NCBI GenBank assembly: GCA_003194525.1
Contig: NBIV01000431.1
Coordinates: 1 to 26,143, forward strand
Source of the DNA: Gracilariopsis chorda
Lineage: Eukaryota > Rhodophyta > Florideophyceae > Gracilariales > Gracilariaceae
Direction: 5' to 3'
DNA: 26,143 bases
The position numbers and the translations under genes are program-made. Positions within the stretch are counted from its first letter, which is position 1. Each line of letters starts with the position of its first letter. The notes beneath the pieces were generated by a model. It was not told the DNA's origin, searched no databases, and saw only the letters and a program-made list of their open reading frames with translations. Positions 9,869-19,625 of the stretch are shown here, piece after piece.

Positions 9869-10595
9869 AGTGTTGAACTCTAAAAGTGGTCGAGTGCCTG
9901 GCCAACCCCCACAGAAGGTGTCAGCTTGGTCCAAAACCAAACCTTCAGGGGACGATGGGCACTTTTGGAGCCCCTCGCTCCAAAAGCGCATATGCGCCTC
10001 TGCTCAAACCCAACGTGAAACGGCAATGTGATTGGCTACTGCAAAATGCTATATGCATTGTATACCGTACAAGTGTTATGGACTGTATGGTACTGGATTG
10101 CGGATATGCACAAGTGGAGCAATGTGGTTGGTCCAAGTGTGCGCGCAGTAGACGGTTGTGCTGCAATGCCGAAGATGCGAATGGGAGCTGTATTGGGTGA
10201 TTTGGGACAATGTGCGTTTGCGGGCTGCGCGGAGGGGTTGGAGTGCAAGGATGGTAATTGTTGATTTTCTAGAGCTGGTTCCAGATCAAGGGACTGGCAA
10301 TGGATTTGCCGCATTGATTGATTTAGTTATTTGAAATTGTGACCCTCTAGATTGTGTGCGCGTTTCGTGTACACCTGCACACACGAATAACGTGTAGTGT
10401 AATGGTGCAACCACCGCCGTCGCTTGCTGCGACGACGGTGAAGTGTGTGCGGTATGGTATATGTAGATTGGCTTTGCCTGCTGTTGAGTAAACTGGTCGA
10501 CTAAGGCTGACAACCTTCCTTGTTTTATTTTCTTGTTTCTTCTTCCTCCCGTTGTTTCTTCCCTTTTGTTTTCATAACCCGCGTGCGATGCAACA
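9863..10595 (+). repeat. Element C 3' LTR, about 733 bp
   Basis: Bounded by TGTTGAAG after the polypurine tract and CAACA at 10595; the right end is confirmed by the 22-bp 5' LTR remnant. The left end could instead be the TGTTGAAC at 9871, because the other LTR is not in the window. It contains a 9-bp inverted repeat (9962-9970 / 9978-9986), the palindrome GCGCATATGCGC (9986-9997) and a CCAAT-type box on the minus strand (TGATTGGCTACTGCAAA), both shared with family A LTRs. It also has a hairpin at 10412-10440 and a weak TATA-like TATATG at 10458. Confidence 0.8.
10412..10440 (+). other. Strong GC-rich hairpin in the element C LTR
   Basis: A 12-bp stem, CACCGCCGTCGC against GCGACGACGGTG, with one C-A mismatch and the 5-base loop TTGCT. 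It lies just upstream of the TATA-like sequence at 10458. It could be a transcription-factor site or an RNA structure if transcribed. Confidence 0.55.
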
Positions 10596-12797
10596 TCTGG
10601 CATCTATTGACCCCAACTGCTCTTTGGAGTCAACTGCAGCAGCACTTAGTACCAAGGAGATCTCCGAACTGACATGGGACTATGTGGCGACAACCCTGAT
10701 TGATGAATATAATGCTCGTCAAATGGGTTCAGGTAGTTCCAGTAGAGGTCGTAATCGCAAAAAGAACAGGTACAAGGGTGGTGCCCGAATAAGTGGACAC
10801 AGCAGATCATCGATTGGTAATGAAAATGATGGTAACGCGTCAGATTCGACCACTGTTAACGACCCCACTGGTCGTGCGTATGCTGCTGGAAGCAGAAACG
10901 GGTACCACTGCACCTTCTGCGACCGTGATGGACATACCCAAGACCGATGTCACGTGAATCCAGACAACCCTGACAACCATCTGCCACAAGCAATCTTGGA
11001 CCAGCTGAGGGTGAACGCAGTTGAGAAGCCAAAGCGTTCTGGGAAGTCATCCAGTAGAGCGTCCAAAGTTGAGATTGCTGGTGTTGCTACTGAGAAGTCT
11101 TCAGTGGTACCGCCAGCTATTAGTCACATCGACACTTATGCGGACAGTGGTGCTACGTCTCATTTCTTCTGTTCCGTATCTGCGTTCGTTCCAGACACAC
11201 TGATTGACATACCAGAGAAGACAATTGAGCTAGCTGACAACACCACGGTGAATGCCACGCAACAAGGAGATGTCATACTACCCTTCTCGAATGTGAACCT
11301 CAGGTTGGCGAAAGTGCTGCTAGTTCCGAATCTTGGATATAACCTAGTATCTGTAGGTCGCTTAGCTGACAAGGGTATCCAGTCACGGTTCTGTGGTAAG
11401 GAGGTAACCCTACAACATGAGCACGGGTTTGACATTGGACGTGGGACTCGTCATAATCGTTCCCGTCTGTACATGCTACCCAACCCCATTGACCACTGGG
11501 ATACATCCAAGATGCTTTTTGCAACAGACGACAGCACAAGTACATTGTGGCATCGCAGACTGGCACATATGAATGAGTATGACCTACAAAAGGTTCATGA
11601 ACATGTCGACGGAGTCCCAAAACTCAAGTGCATGGAGGAGATATGTCGATCGTGTCGGATTGGCAAAGCACATAAACTGCCATTTCTGGGCAAGTTTGAA
11701 AGATCTGACAACGTTGGAGACATTGTGCACTCAGACATTATGGGTCCATTAGTGCCATCGTTCCCAGATCGATTCCGGTATGCATCTGGATTTGTGGATG
11801 ATCACTCGCAATATGCAGTACTTGGGTTCATGATGCATAGGTCTGAGATTGCACAAGTGTTCTTGGGTGTGAGACAGAAGCTCAAACAGCTTGGAGGAGA
11901 GCATGTGCTTATTCGAAAGCTGCACTCTGACAATGCCGAAGAGTACATTGCCTTGCAAAAGAATCCCAAGAATGGTCTCCAGGAGGTATCGTTTTCTCCA
12001 CCGTATACCCCAGAACATAATGCCCTTGCAGAGCGCATCAATCGCACTATGGGTGAAGCTGCCCGAGCTTTGCTCATTCAAGCAAATCTTCCAGAATGTT
12101 TGTGGTCACATACACTGAAACATGTTATTTATGTTCGCAATAGAGTGCCGCACTCCACCACTGGCGTAACACCGTATGTGCTAGTGACTGAAACCAGGGC
12201 TTGTTTGAAGGATGTCAGAGTATTTGGATGTGCCGCATATGTATTAGAAATGAACCCGGGCACCAAGTTCGAATCTCGTGCACTTGAGGGAGTGTACTTG
12301 CAGACTCTTGAGCATGGTGTTTATGAGGTACTAGTTACTGATGACGATGATATTCCTGAAATAGTAAGGTCCCGTCATGTCACTTTTGATGAATCTAGGT
12401 TCCCTGGTGCACCATATCTCGGCAACTATATGGATGACGAAAGCACATCAGATAGTACTTATCATTCTAAGAACGATATGGATAGCATCAGTTCGGATGA
12501 ATTCTCTGTTGATGATGTTGAAAACATCATGTCAAACTCAGAAAATGGTACAATAGACCACCCTGAGGCACCAACAGACATTATGGTTGACCCTGCAACA
12601 GTAATCTTTGATACTGCCGAGGACAGTTCGAGTGATGAAGAGCAGTCAAATGACGATGGAGGTGACATTGAACAGGAAAATGTTGACTCTGAGTCACAAT
12701 CACGGTATCCTCGTCGCACAAGGCGTGCACCACAACGCTGGTGGCATATGGCTGGCACTGCCAAATCTGAGGTTGAGGTGACCACGAGTGATGATCC
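10596..12797 (+). pseudogene. gag-pol: Element B gag-pol, first half (gag to linker), split by insertions
   Basis: Clearly homologous to element C but diverged (for example LASIDPNCSLESTAAALS against LASIDPNSSLESTAAALR). The frame opens at the junction with the C LTR; the gag N-terminus must lie left of the window. Visible parts are the CX2CX4HX4C knuckle (10909-10950), protease DSGA (D codon 11143), integrase catalytic codons D 11734, D 11929 and E 12031 (33-residue D-E gap as in C), the acidic linker and the RYPRRTRRAP patch. No internal stop is present. It ends at GATCC where the intact A element is inserted; 19621 resumes the same frame. The remaining open frame reads about 38 codons into the A LTR before a stop. 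Confidence 0.9.
12793..12797. repeat. Target site duplication GATCC, left copy
   Basis: GATCC precedes the LTR start TGTTGG at 12798 and recurs at 19621-19625 right after the LTR end CAACA. Removing one copy and the element restores the element B reading frame, which confirms both boundaries. Confidence 0.93.
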
Positions 12798-13219
12798 TGT
12801 TGGCAGTAGTACCTGTGCTGTCACTGAAAACCAAATGTTCCGGGGAGCATGGGCTGTTTTAGAGGGTACCTCTGCAAAAGCGCATATGCGCGTGTGCGCG
12901 AACCCAACGTGAAACTGGCTTCTGATTGGCTACTGCAAATGTACATATGCAACGTGGTGCGTACAAGATGTATGGCATAACTGGATCGGTTGGACACACC
13001 CACGTGTCCAGCTACTACAGTGGTCACAGTGTACGTTGTGTGCAGGGGATACTGATGAAGTGGTTGACACCTGGTACAAGTGGTACAGCAGTGGTTGGTA
13101 CAATGGTAAGGTGCGCATGCACTGTCAACAAGTTTACACATGCACGGGTATATTGATGACGTGGGTGTTGTGTGCATTGCCACATGATGACATGGCACTA
13201 ACACCACAGGTTACGTGCC

Positions 13220-13255
13220 GACTTACCGTGACGTGTTGACTTACCGTGATGTGTT
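13220..13255 (+). repeat. 18-bp tandem repeat in LTR U3
   Basis: Two consecutive copies of GACTTACCGTGAYGTGTT differing at one base (C or T). They lie about 230 bp upstream of the TATA box, so they are candidate enhancer units. The same pair is present in the other A LTRs, degraded in the one at 21161-21939. Confidence 0.6.
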
Positions 13256-13482
13256 GGCATGTGCTGGCGTGTGTTGGAGTCGTGAATTTGTGCCTTGTCA
13301 TGGTCATGTGTATGCACGTAACTATTACAGAACATTGGTGCGTTGGTGTGCGTTGGTGTAATTAGGTTGTGCTGAGCTGGCTATGTGATGTTAGATGATG
13401 ATTGGTAGTATTGAGTGTCCCTGCTTAGTGGTTTAGGTTTTACTTGTAGTTGGTGTTCCCGCGCAATTCGAGTTTAGAGTGG

Positions 13483-13490
13483 TATATAAG
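13483..13490 (+). promoter_or_regulatory. TATA box of the family A LTR promoter
   Basis: TATATAAG at LTR positions 686-693. A start about 30 bp downstream would leave only ~60 bp for R plus U5, so almost the whole LTR is U3. The 3' LTR copy is at 19527-19534. Confidence 0.7.
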
Positions 13491-13576
13491 ATGTGCCTGA
13501 AGGACCTCCAAGTAAATCCAAGCTAGAGCTGGCGAACTTCCCTTCCATCCCCTCAACTTCCTTTCAACTTTCAACA

Positions 13577-13591
13577 GGTTATGGGCCCAGC
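13577..13591 (+). promoter_or_regulatory. Primer-binding site, initiator tRNA internal type
   Basis: GGTTATGGGCCCAGC begins immediately after the LTR. It is complementary to the anticodon arm of initiator Met tRNA rather than its 3' CCA end, the copia/Ty5 half-tRNA priming mode. Its ATG (13581-13583) opens a 65-codon upstream frame. Confidence 0.85.
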
Positions 13592-14611
13592 CCCCCTGAC
13601 CGCTGCCGCTATCCCTTTCCGTATCGTTCGTCTGTCGCCGCTCTCCCTCACCGCCGTTCATCCGTTTCGCTGTTGTTGCCTCTTTCGTCGTTGCGTCGGG
13701 TGTCTTGATCCCATTGTTGGTCGGTGTTGGTCATTCTCCTTGGGTTTGCGTTCCTCCCTGAGGGCGTTGTGGTGGTAGTGGTTCGACGTTTACTTCCTAT
13801 CGTTGTTGAGTTGGGCCTCCGTTGTTGCCCGTGTTGTCGATCGCTATCTACTTTGTGTGTGACACTCCCTCTATCTTGTGTTTTAGGATCCCCGAGTCGT
13901 TTGTCGGGTCGTATCCGTGAGGTCGAGTCGGTCTAGTTTCGAAGTCTGGGCTCCGTGATCGTGTGCTCAGCAGTTGTTTGTTTTTCGTGTTTGTTAATCA
14001 TCATCTGGTGTCCAGTGCGACGAGCGGTTGATCCGGGTTACTTTGGGTGATTCCAGGTATCCGGGGACGTGAGCCTGGCGGCTTGAACCAAAGCGGGTGT
14101 ACTGTCGAGCGGCTTCCCACCGGTCCATTTGGACAGATAACGGTGACGGTCGTTAAGACCTGGTAAGTTCAGCGGGTGCATCTGTGGACGGGGTGCCGTG
14201 GCGTACTGCGCTGGTGCGGGTGATTGAATTATTTGTTTTGATCCTGACTGCGTGTCGGGATTCTTGGGCTGTTGCGAAGGTATTCCATAACGAGCTTTTG
14301 ATCCGTGCATCTGACCCTTGGGCGTTTGTGCGGGGAGGCGACGTGGCGTAGGCTGACCTCCTTCTTAGGATCAGGCCGCGTGTGACCTTAAGTGGTTGCG
14401 CGTTAGCAGCGTACTTTGGTTGCCATAGTAGCTTCAGTTGCGAGGTCGCGCAAGTTCTTGCAAGAGGCCAGAGAGGGTTATACTTGGTGAAGGCATATCT
14501 TGGGTCATTAACAATCCTCTGGAAGCCTCGTAGAGAGCGACGCATCTTCTCCTTAGACGTAGGAGAGGGAAGACAGAAGAAGACGTCTTGTACCCGGAGC
14601 ATCTCCGGGGG

Positions 14612-14666
14612 CCAGGGGTCCGACACCCTAGGGTAGCGGAGGTAGTTTCTCCCGTCAGTGCGCCCG
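14612..14666 (+). promoter_or_regulatory. Conserved leader hairpin block (family A version)
   Basis: Stem AGGG (14614-14617) pairs with CCCT (14626-14629), followed by AGGGTAGCGG and, after a spacer, CAGTGCGCCCG. It is homologous to 5142-5197 in element C. Copies are also at 1306-1360 (minus) and 22975-23029. It ends 129 bp before the gag ATG. Confidence 0.6.
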
Positions 14667-14677
14667 AATTTGAAGTT

Positions 14678-14725
14678 TTGTTGTTGTTGTTGTCGTTGTT
14701 TTTGTTGTTATTGTTGTCGTTGTTG
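14678..14725 (+). repeat. TTG-rich microsatellite in the leader
   Basis: About 48 bp of imperfect TTG units, some changed to TCG, TTT or TTA, about 70 bp before the gag ATG. It is the same length in the left copy (1247-1294) and 12 bp longer at 23041-23100. Confidence 0.85.
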
Positions 14726-14795
14726 CCATTTTTGTACTACTTAAGTGCCGTAGGTCTTTCATCGCACCTGGGCTGTTTGTTGACATCTACCAAGC

Positions 14796-17700
14796 ATGGA
14801 TTCATTCGGTGGCATCAAGATTGAAAAGTTGGGCGAGGATAACTTCCATGTATGGAAGCAAAAGGTTGAGTTGCTGCTTGCACTCAAGGACCTCGATGAC
14901 CATCTTGAATCAACCAGGCCTACGGACGATGACGAGTTGTCAGCATGGAAGAAGAAAGACTCCAAGGCCAGGGCTGTTATTGGTCTCAGCATCAGTGATG
15001 AGCATTTGGACCATGTGAGGGATACCGAGAATGCTGCGGAAATGTGGAAAGCCATTTGCGATGTGTTCCAGCGTAAAACGCTGCTCAACCGAATCAATGC
15101 AAGACGTGCCTTCTACACAGCCAAGATGCGAGATGATGAGAAAATGTTACACTTCATCAATCGTGTTCGTCATCTTGCATCGGATCTGAAGAGCATGGAC
15201 GTAGTGGTTGAGGAGGAAGACATCGCTATGGCAATCCTATGTGGGCTACCAGACCGCTTCGAACACCTCATTGTCGCTATTGACACCACGATTAGTGATC
15301 GTAAACTCGATTTAGAGTTTGTGAAGAGTCGTTTGATGCAAGAGGAACAGCGAATGAACGATCGTGCCAAGGAGGAGTCCGGAGGTGACACGGCTTTGGT
15401 CGGTGCGCAGTCACGAAAGAAGTCCATGGTGTGCTACTACTGTGGTAAGAAGGGGCATATCCAGAGAAACTGTTTCAAGAGACAACGTGACGAAGCTAGC
15501 AAAGAGCAGAGTGCTGCCGCAAACCCAGCTGTGCAGACCAATCTCGGCAACGAGAAACGAGGATGTGACAGTGACTCTGACTTTGTTTGTCTCATTGCGA
15601 CAGGTTCTGTGGAAGAAAGTATCAGTGACTGGATCATTGACTCTGGTGCCACCGCCCATATGACGTATGACGAGTCCATGTTTGACAGTTATAGCAAAAG
15701 AGAGTCTGCCGGTGTGAGTATCGGCAATGACTCGAAGCTGGAGTCTCTTGGTCATGGCAGTGTCCACCTCGATCTCGCTGTTGAAGGGCGTAAGAGCAAG
15801 TGCCGGTTGGGTGAAGTAGTGCACGTACCGAAGCTAAGGTATCATCTGCTGTCAGTATCTGCGATGTGTGACCTGGGTGCGCGAGTGGTGTTTGACAAAA
15901 CCAAAGTATGTGTATACAAAGGCAACACCATGATCGCCCAGGGCCGTCGCATCAAAGGACTGTACTACCTATGTACCGCGATTGAAGTAACAGAAGACAT
16001 GGACAACGCACTTGTGACTAACCTGTCACTATGGCATGCTCGAATGGCTCATGTGAATGTGGATGGTATCAAACATATGGCTCGTAACGGTGTTGTGTCA
16101 GGGCTGAATGTGGACTTGAATCAATCGATGGATGTGTGTGACTCTTGTGTAGTGGGAAAATCTACACGTGCTCCAACTCCCAAGCAAGGGGGGGAACGGG
16201 CTTTGCACCCATTGGACCTAGTGCATTCGGACATTTGTGGTCCAATCCAAGTAGGTTCCTTGGGAGGTTCACGCTACTTCGTCACATTCATCGATGATCA
16301 CTCCCGTTTTTGCTTCTTGTACATGCTCAAGACCAAGGATGAGGTGTTCCACGTGTTCGTGAAGTGGCTCAAGATGGTTCAAAATCAGAGTGACCGACAT
16401 GTGAAAACCATCACCGCACGTGAGTCTGTGCTACATGCGTTACGCACAGACAATGCTGGTGAATATGTGTCAAAGAAGTTTTCACAAGAGCTTGAACGTC
16501 ACGGTATTGAACATCAGCGAACGGTGCCTTACAATCCACATCAGAATGGTCTGGCCGAACGGTTCAACCGAACACTCATGGACTTGGTGAGATCGATGCT
16601 GCATCACAAGAAACTGCCAAAGAGCTTCTGGGCTGAAGCATTGAACCTTGCAGTGTATGTGCGCAATCGAGTCACCTGCAAGGCCCTTCCGAGTAACGTG
16701 ACACCACTCGAGATGTGGACTGGATATGAACCTGACTTGAGCAATCTGCGTGTGTTCGGTAGCCGGTGCTGGTACAAAGTGGTGGACCACAAGCTGAAGA
16801 AGCTGGAGCAACGTGCCGTGGAGGCGATCTTTATTGGGTACACATCTGGATCGAACGGTTATAAACTGTGGGATGCGCAAAAGAAGAAGGTGGTTGTGTC
16901 GAGAGATGTGAGGTTTGACGAATGTAGTGGTTCAGATCAAGGTACTGACCACGTTGATGATGACGACTATGCTGAGATCGACATCTCGGACAAGCCGAAA
17001 TCAAACATCACCTCCACCTCTACTAAACCCACCGATGCTGCCCAAGTTGAACCCGCTGCACCAGATACTCCACCAGAAGAAGCTTCAGGCAGTGGCCACG
17101 ATGAGCCCACAGCTGAGACAGAAGTTGAGCCAGATGTACCAGATCCACCACCACTTCGGAGATCCACTCGTGAGCGTAGAGCGCCTACCTCGTGGTGGCG
17201 CGGCACTGCCCTACTCACTGCCAGTGATGACGTCCCATCCTCATACTCCGATGCGGTGTCACGTCCTGATTCAAAAGCGTGGACCAAGGCCATGAACAGT
17301 GAGTACGAGTCTCTGATGGAGCATGACACGTGGGAGTTAGTGCCAAGGCCAGCTGACAGCAACGTGATATCATCCAAGTGGGTATTTGTGCAAAAATATG
17401 AGGCTGGCGACAACGATGAACCGACAGTGAGGTACAAGGCTCGTGTGGTGGCTCGAGGGTTTCTGCAGATCGAAGGTGTAGACTTCTCCGAGACGTATGC
17501 ACCAGTGGTCAAATTCACATCCATTAGAATGATTCTGTCCATTGTAGCAGTGCAGGACTATCATCTGCACCAGATGGATGTGAAGACTGCATTCTTGAAT
17601 GGCGACCTGGAAGAGACTGTGTACATGGAGCAGCCGGACGGATTCATCAAACCTGGGAACGAGGACTTGGTATGCCTTCTCAAGAAAGCCATCTATGGGC

Positions 17701-18821
17701 TACGACAGGCATCAAGGCAGTGGTTTGCAAAGATGTACTTGTTCCTCGTTGGTTGGATGGGTCTGAAGCCAAACGTCGCAGACGAGTGCGTCTACACCGG
17801 AGGGGTACTGGGAGCGCTTGTGATCATTGCTCTTTATGTGGACGACTTGCTCATTGCGAGTCCAAGTATGGAGACAATGAATCGCGTAAAGCGTGAACTG
17901 TCAAAACGTTTTCAGATGAAGGATCTCAGTGAAGCGCGCATGGTACTTGGGTTCGAGATCCATCGTGATCGATCCAAAAGACAGCTGTACCTGACTCAGT
18001 CTGCATACACGCGTAAGGTCTTAGAACGTTTTGGCATGTTGCAGTGCAAACCAATGGACACTCCCATGGACTCCGGTGCTGACCTCACTAAGGTAGAAGA
18101 GCCTCTGACGAACATCCCGTATCGCCAGGTGATCGGTTGTCTGATGTATCTCTCTGTTGGCACTCGACCGGACATCTCGTTTGCAGTGTCCAAGCTAGCC
18201 AAGTATGTCGAGAAACCTGGAGAGACTCATTGGAAAGCGGTCAAGCGTGTTCTGCGTTACCTCAATGGCACTCGCTCCTTCGGACTTACTTATGGCACCA
18301 CGACTGATACTCAGCTGTATGGATACGTAGACTCTGACTGGGCAGGTGATACATCCAACCGCAAGTCCACCAGTGGGTATGTGTTCATGATGTGCGGTGC
18401 TCCTGTGTCTTGGAGCTCGCGCCAACAGGAAGTAGTTGCATTGTCTAGCGCTGAGGCTGAGTATGTGAGTCTGTGCAGTGGGACGAAGGAAGCGATCTGG
18501 CTGAGACGACTGTGGAGTGGCATTGGCAACGCAAGTGGACTACACGTGGATGAGTCAGTGACGCTAATGGTTGAGCCCACAACTGTGTACGTGGACAACC
18601 AAGGTTGCATCGACCTTGCTCGAAATGGAGTTGTGAACAAGCGTACTAAGCACATTGATATTCGCTTTCACTTCACCAGAGAGGCTCTACGCGACAAAGC
18701 CGTCCAGTTGCAGTACTGCTCCACGGAAGACATGGTTGCCGATATGCTGACGAAAGCGCTCGGTCGAGTTAAGCTGGCAAGGTTCCGCGGTGACTGTGGC
18801 TTGCTCCCCTTAGACCTTTGA
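14796..18821 (+). CDS. gag-pol: Family A gag-pol polyprotein, intact, 1341 aa
   Basis: Full copia polyprotein in one frame from the ATG at 14796 (MDSFGGIKIEKLGEDNFHVW), with no stop or shift. Domains in order: gag; CX2CX4HX4C knuckle from residue 213 (CYYCGKKGHIQRNC); aspartic protease DSGA at 282; integrase HHCC zinc site from H414, ending CDSC; catalytic D479, D552 and E588 with the standard 35-residue gap; a Pro/Glu-rich linker ending in a RRSTRERRAPTSWW patch; reverse transcriptase with YVDD at 1014-1017; RNase H with D1179, E1220 and D1267. All catalytic residues are present. It is only distantly related to B and C, so it is a separate copia lineage. The stop is 20 bp before the 3' LTR, with the polypurine tract between. 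Transcription is presumably from the LTR TATA box. Confidence 0.95.
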   Translation: MDSFGGIKIEKLGEDNFHVWKQKVELLLALKDLDDHLESTRPTDDDELSAWKKKDSKARAVIGLSISDEHLDHVRDTENAAEMWKAICDVFQRKTLLNRINARRAFYTAKMRDDEKMLHFINRVRHLASDLKSMDVVVEEEDIAMAILCGLPDRFEHLIVAIDTTISDRKLDLEFVKSRLMQEEQRMNDRAKEESGGDTALVGAQSRKKSMVCYYCGKKGHIQRNCFKRQRDEASKEQSAAANPAVQTNLGNEKRGCDSDSDFVCLIATGSVEESISDWIIDSGATAHMTYDESMFDSYSKRESAGVSIGNDSKLESLGHGSVHLDLAVEGRKSKCRLGEVVHVPKLRYHLLSVSAMCDLGARVVFDKTKVCVYKGNTMIAQGRRIKGLYYLCTAIEVTEDMDNALVTNLSLWHARMAHVNVDGIKHMARNGVVSGLNVDLNQSMDVCDSCVVGKSTRAPTPKQGGERALHPLDLVHSDICGPIQVGSLGGSRYFVTFIDDHSRFCFLYMLKTKDEVFHVFVKWLKMVQNQSDRHVKTITARESVLHALRTDNAGEYVSKKFSQELERHGIEHQRTVPYNPHQNGLAERFNRTLMDLVRSMLHHKKLPKSFWAEALNLAVYVRNRVTCKALPSNVTPLEMWTGYEPDLSNLRVFGSRCWYKVVDHKLKKLEQRAVEAIFIGYTSGSNGYKLWDAQKKKVVVSRDVRFDECSGSDQGTDHVDDDDYAEIDISDKPKSNITSTSTKPTDAAQVEPAAPDTPPEEASGSGHDEPTAETEVEPDVPDPPPLRRSTRERRAPTSWWRGTALLTASDDVPSSYSDAVSRPDSKAWTKAMNSEYESLMEHDTWELVPRPADSNVISSKWVFVQKYEAGDNDEPTVRYKARVVARGFLQIEGVDFSETYAPVVKFTSIRMILSIVAVQDYHLHQMDVKTAFLNGDLEETVYMEQPDGFIKPGNEDLVCLLKKAIYGLRQASRQWFAKMYLFLVGWMGLKPNVADECVYTGGVLGALVIIALYVDDLLIASPSMETMNRVKRELSKRFQMKDLSEARMVLGFEIHRDRSKRQLYLTQSAYTRKVLERFGMLQCKPMDTPMDSGADLTKVEEPLTNIPYRQVIGCLMYLSVGTRPDISFAVSKLAKYVEKPGETHWKAVKRVLRYLNGTRSFGLTYGTTTDTQLYGYVDSDWAGDTSNRKSTSGYVFMMCGAPVSWSSRQQEVVALSSAEAEYVSLCSGTKEAIWLRRLWSGIGNASGLHVDESVTLMVEPTTVYVDNQGCIDLARNGVVNKRTKHIDIRFHFTREALRDKAVQLQYCSTEDMVADMLTKALGRVKLARFRGDCGLLPLDL

Positions 18822-18831
18822 AGTCAGTGAC

Positions 18832-18841
18832 AGAGGGGGGG
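18832..18841 (+). promoter_or_regulatory. Family A polypurine tract
   Basis: AGAGGGGGGG directly abutting the 3' LTR start TGTTGG; the plus-strand DNA primer. Confidence 0.85.
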
Positions 18842-19620
18842 TGTTGGCAGTAGTACCTGTGCTGTCACTGAAAACCAAATGTTCCGGGGAGCATGGGCTG
18901 TTTTAGAGGGTACCTCTGCAAAAGCGCATATGCGCGTGTGCGCGAACCCAACGTGAAACTGGCTTCTGATTGGCTACTGCAAATGTACATATGCAACGTG
19001 GTGCGTACAAGTGGTATGGCATAACTGGATCGGTTGGACACACCCACGTGTCCAGCTACTACAGTGGTCACAGTGTACGTTGTGTGCAGGGGATACTGAT
19101 GAAGTGGTTGACACCTGGTACAAGTGGTACAGCAGTGGTTGGTACAATGGTAAGGTGCGCATGCACTGTCAACAAGTTTACACATGCACGGGTATATTGA
19201 TGACGTGGGTGTTGTGTGCATTGCCACATGATGACATGGCACTAACACCACAGGTTACGTGCCGACTTACCGTGACGTGTTGACTTACCGTGATGTGTTG
19301 GCATGTGCTGGCGTGTGTTGGAGTCGTGAATTTGTGCCTTGTCATGGTCATGTGTATGCACGTAACTATTACAGAACATTGGTGCGTTGGTGTGCGTTGG
19401 TGTAATGAGGTTGTGCTGAGCTGGCTATGTCATGTTAGATGATGATTGGTAGTATTGAGTGTCCCTGCTTAGTGGTTTAGGTTTTACTTGTAGTTGGTGT
19501 TCCCGCGCAATTCGAGTTTAGAGTGGTATATAAGATGTGCCTGAAGGACCTCCAAGTAAATCCAAGCTAGAGCTGGCGAACTTCCCTTCCATCCCCTCAA
19601 CTTCCTTTCAACTTTCAACA
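18842..19620 (+). repeat. Family A 3' LTR, 779 bp
   Basis: Same length as and nearly identical to 12798-13576. Ends CAACA, followed by the target repeat GATCC. Its TATA box (19527-19534) points into the second half of element B. Confidence 0.95.
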
Positions 19621-19625
19621 GATCC
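19621..19625. repeat. Target site duplication GATCC, right copy
   Basis: Partner of 12793-12797, immediately after the LTR end CAACA. Confidence 0.93.

Larger units (their letters stand above)
4710..10595 (+). mobile_element. Element C: Ty1/copia retrotransposon, 5' LTR nearly lost
   Basis: A plus-strand copia element. It comprises the last 22 bp of the 5' LTR, primer-binding site, 787-bp leader, intact gag-pol, polypurine tract and 3' LTR. Its 5' LTR is interrupted by a minus-strand family A insertion, so the missing LTR part should lie left of the window. On the right it ends at CAACA (10595) and runs directly into the gag coding sequence of element B, so C is inserted in B. The protein machinery is intact, but its promoter LTR is displaced. 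Confidence 0.88.
12798..13576 (+). repeat. Family A 5' LTR, 779 bp
   Basis: Begins TGTTGGCAG and ends CTTTCAACA. It contains the inverted repeat AGAGGGTACCTCT (12861-12873), palindrome GCGCATATGCGC (12880-12891), an inverted CCAAT box (TGATTGG), the inverted repeat GGACAC/GTGTCC around a CACGTG G-box (12992-13009), an 18-bp tandem pair (13220-13237, 13238-13255) and a TATA box near the 3' end. It differs from the 3' LTR at about four sites: two adjacent to 12966, one near 13364 and one near 13387. Confidence 0.93.
13592..14795 (+). other. Family A 5' leader
   Basis: About 1.2 kb without a supported gene, long for a copia leader. It contains the upstream frame from 13581, a perfect 7-bp hairpin CCCGGAG-CAT-CTCCGGG (14593-14609), the conserved hairpin block (14612-14666) and a TTG-rich microsatellite (14678-14725). 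Short frames on both strands recur in every A copy simply because the copies are near identical. Confidence 0.75.
12798..19620 (+). mobile_element. Complete family A Ty1/copia retrotransposon, 6823 bp
   Basis: All parts are present: 779-bp LTRs at both ends, primer-binding site, 1219-bp leader, intact 1341-codon gag-pol, polypurine tract and GATCC target repeats. By eye the two LTRs differ at about four of 779 positions, so the insertion is recent. It is inserted between the integrase and reverse transcriptase regions of element B. It looks autonomous. Confidence 0.95.

Noticed and set aside
9869..10560. An envelope or extra gene after pol in element C
   Set aside because: Only short frames occur, and the region is the LTR, as shown by the terminal match with 4710-4731 and the U3 module shared with A.
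12821..13207. 128-codon frame antisense in each A LTR (also 18865-19251, 21184-21570, 4300-4686)
   Set aside because: It starts at GTG, has tandem-repeat-driven low-complexity content and no recognisable domain; an LTR shadow.
13577..13591. A tRNA gene fragment
   Set aside because: The tRNA complementarity is only about 15 bases, placed directly after the LTR, as expected of a primer-binding site.
14153..14626. 157-codon antisense frame in the A leader, repeated at 1346-1819 and 22516-22989
   Set aside because: It recurs only because the copies are nearly identical. The few differences include amino-acid changes, and no domain or promoter is visible. Held as possible but unsupported.
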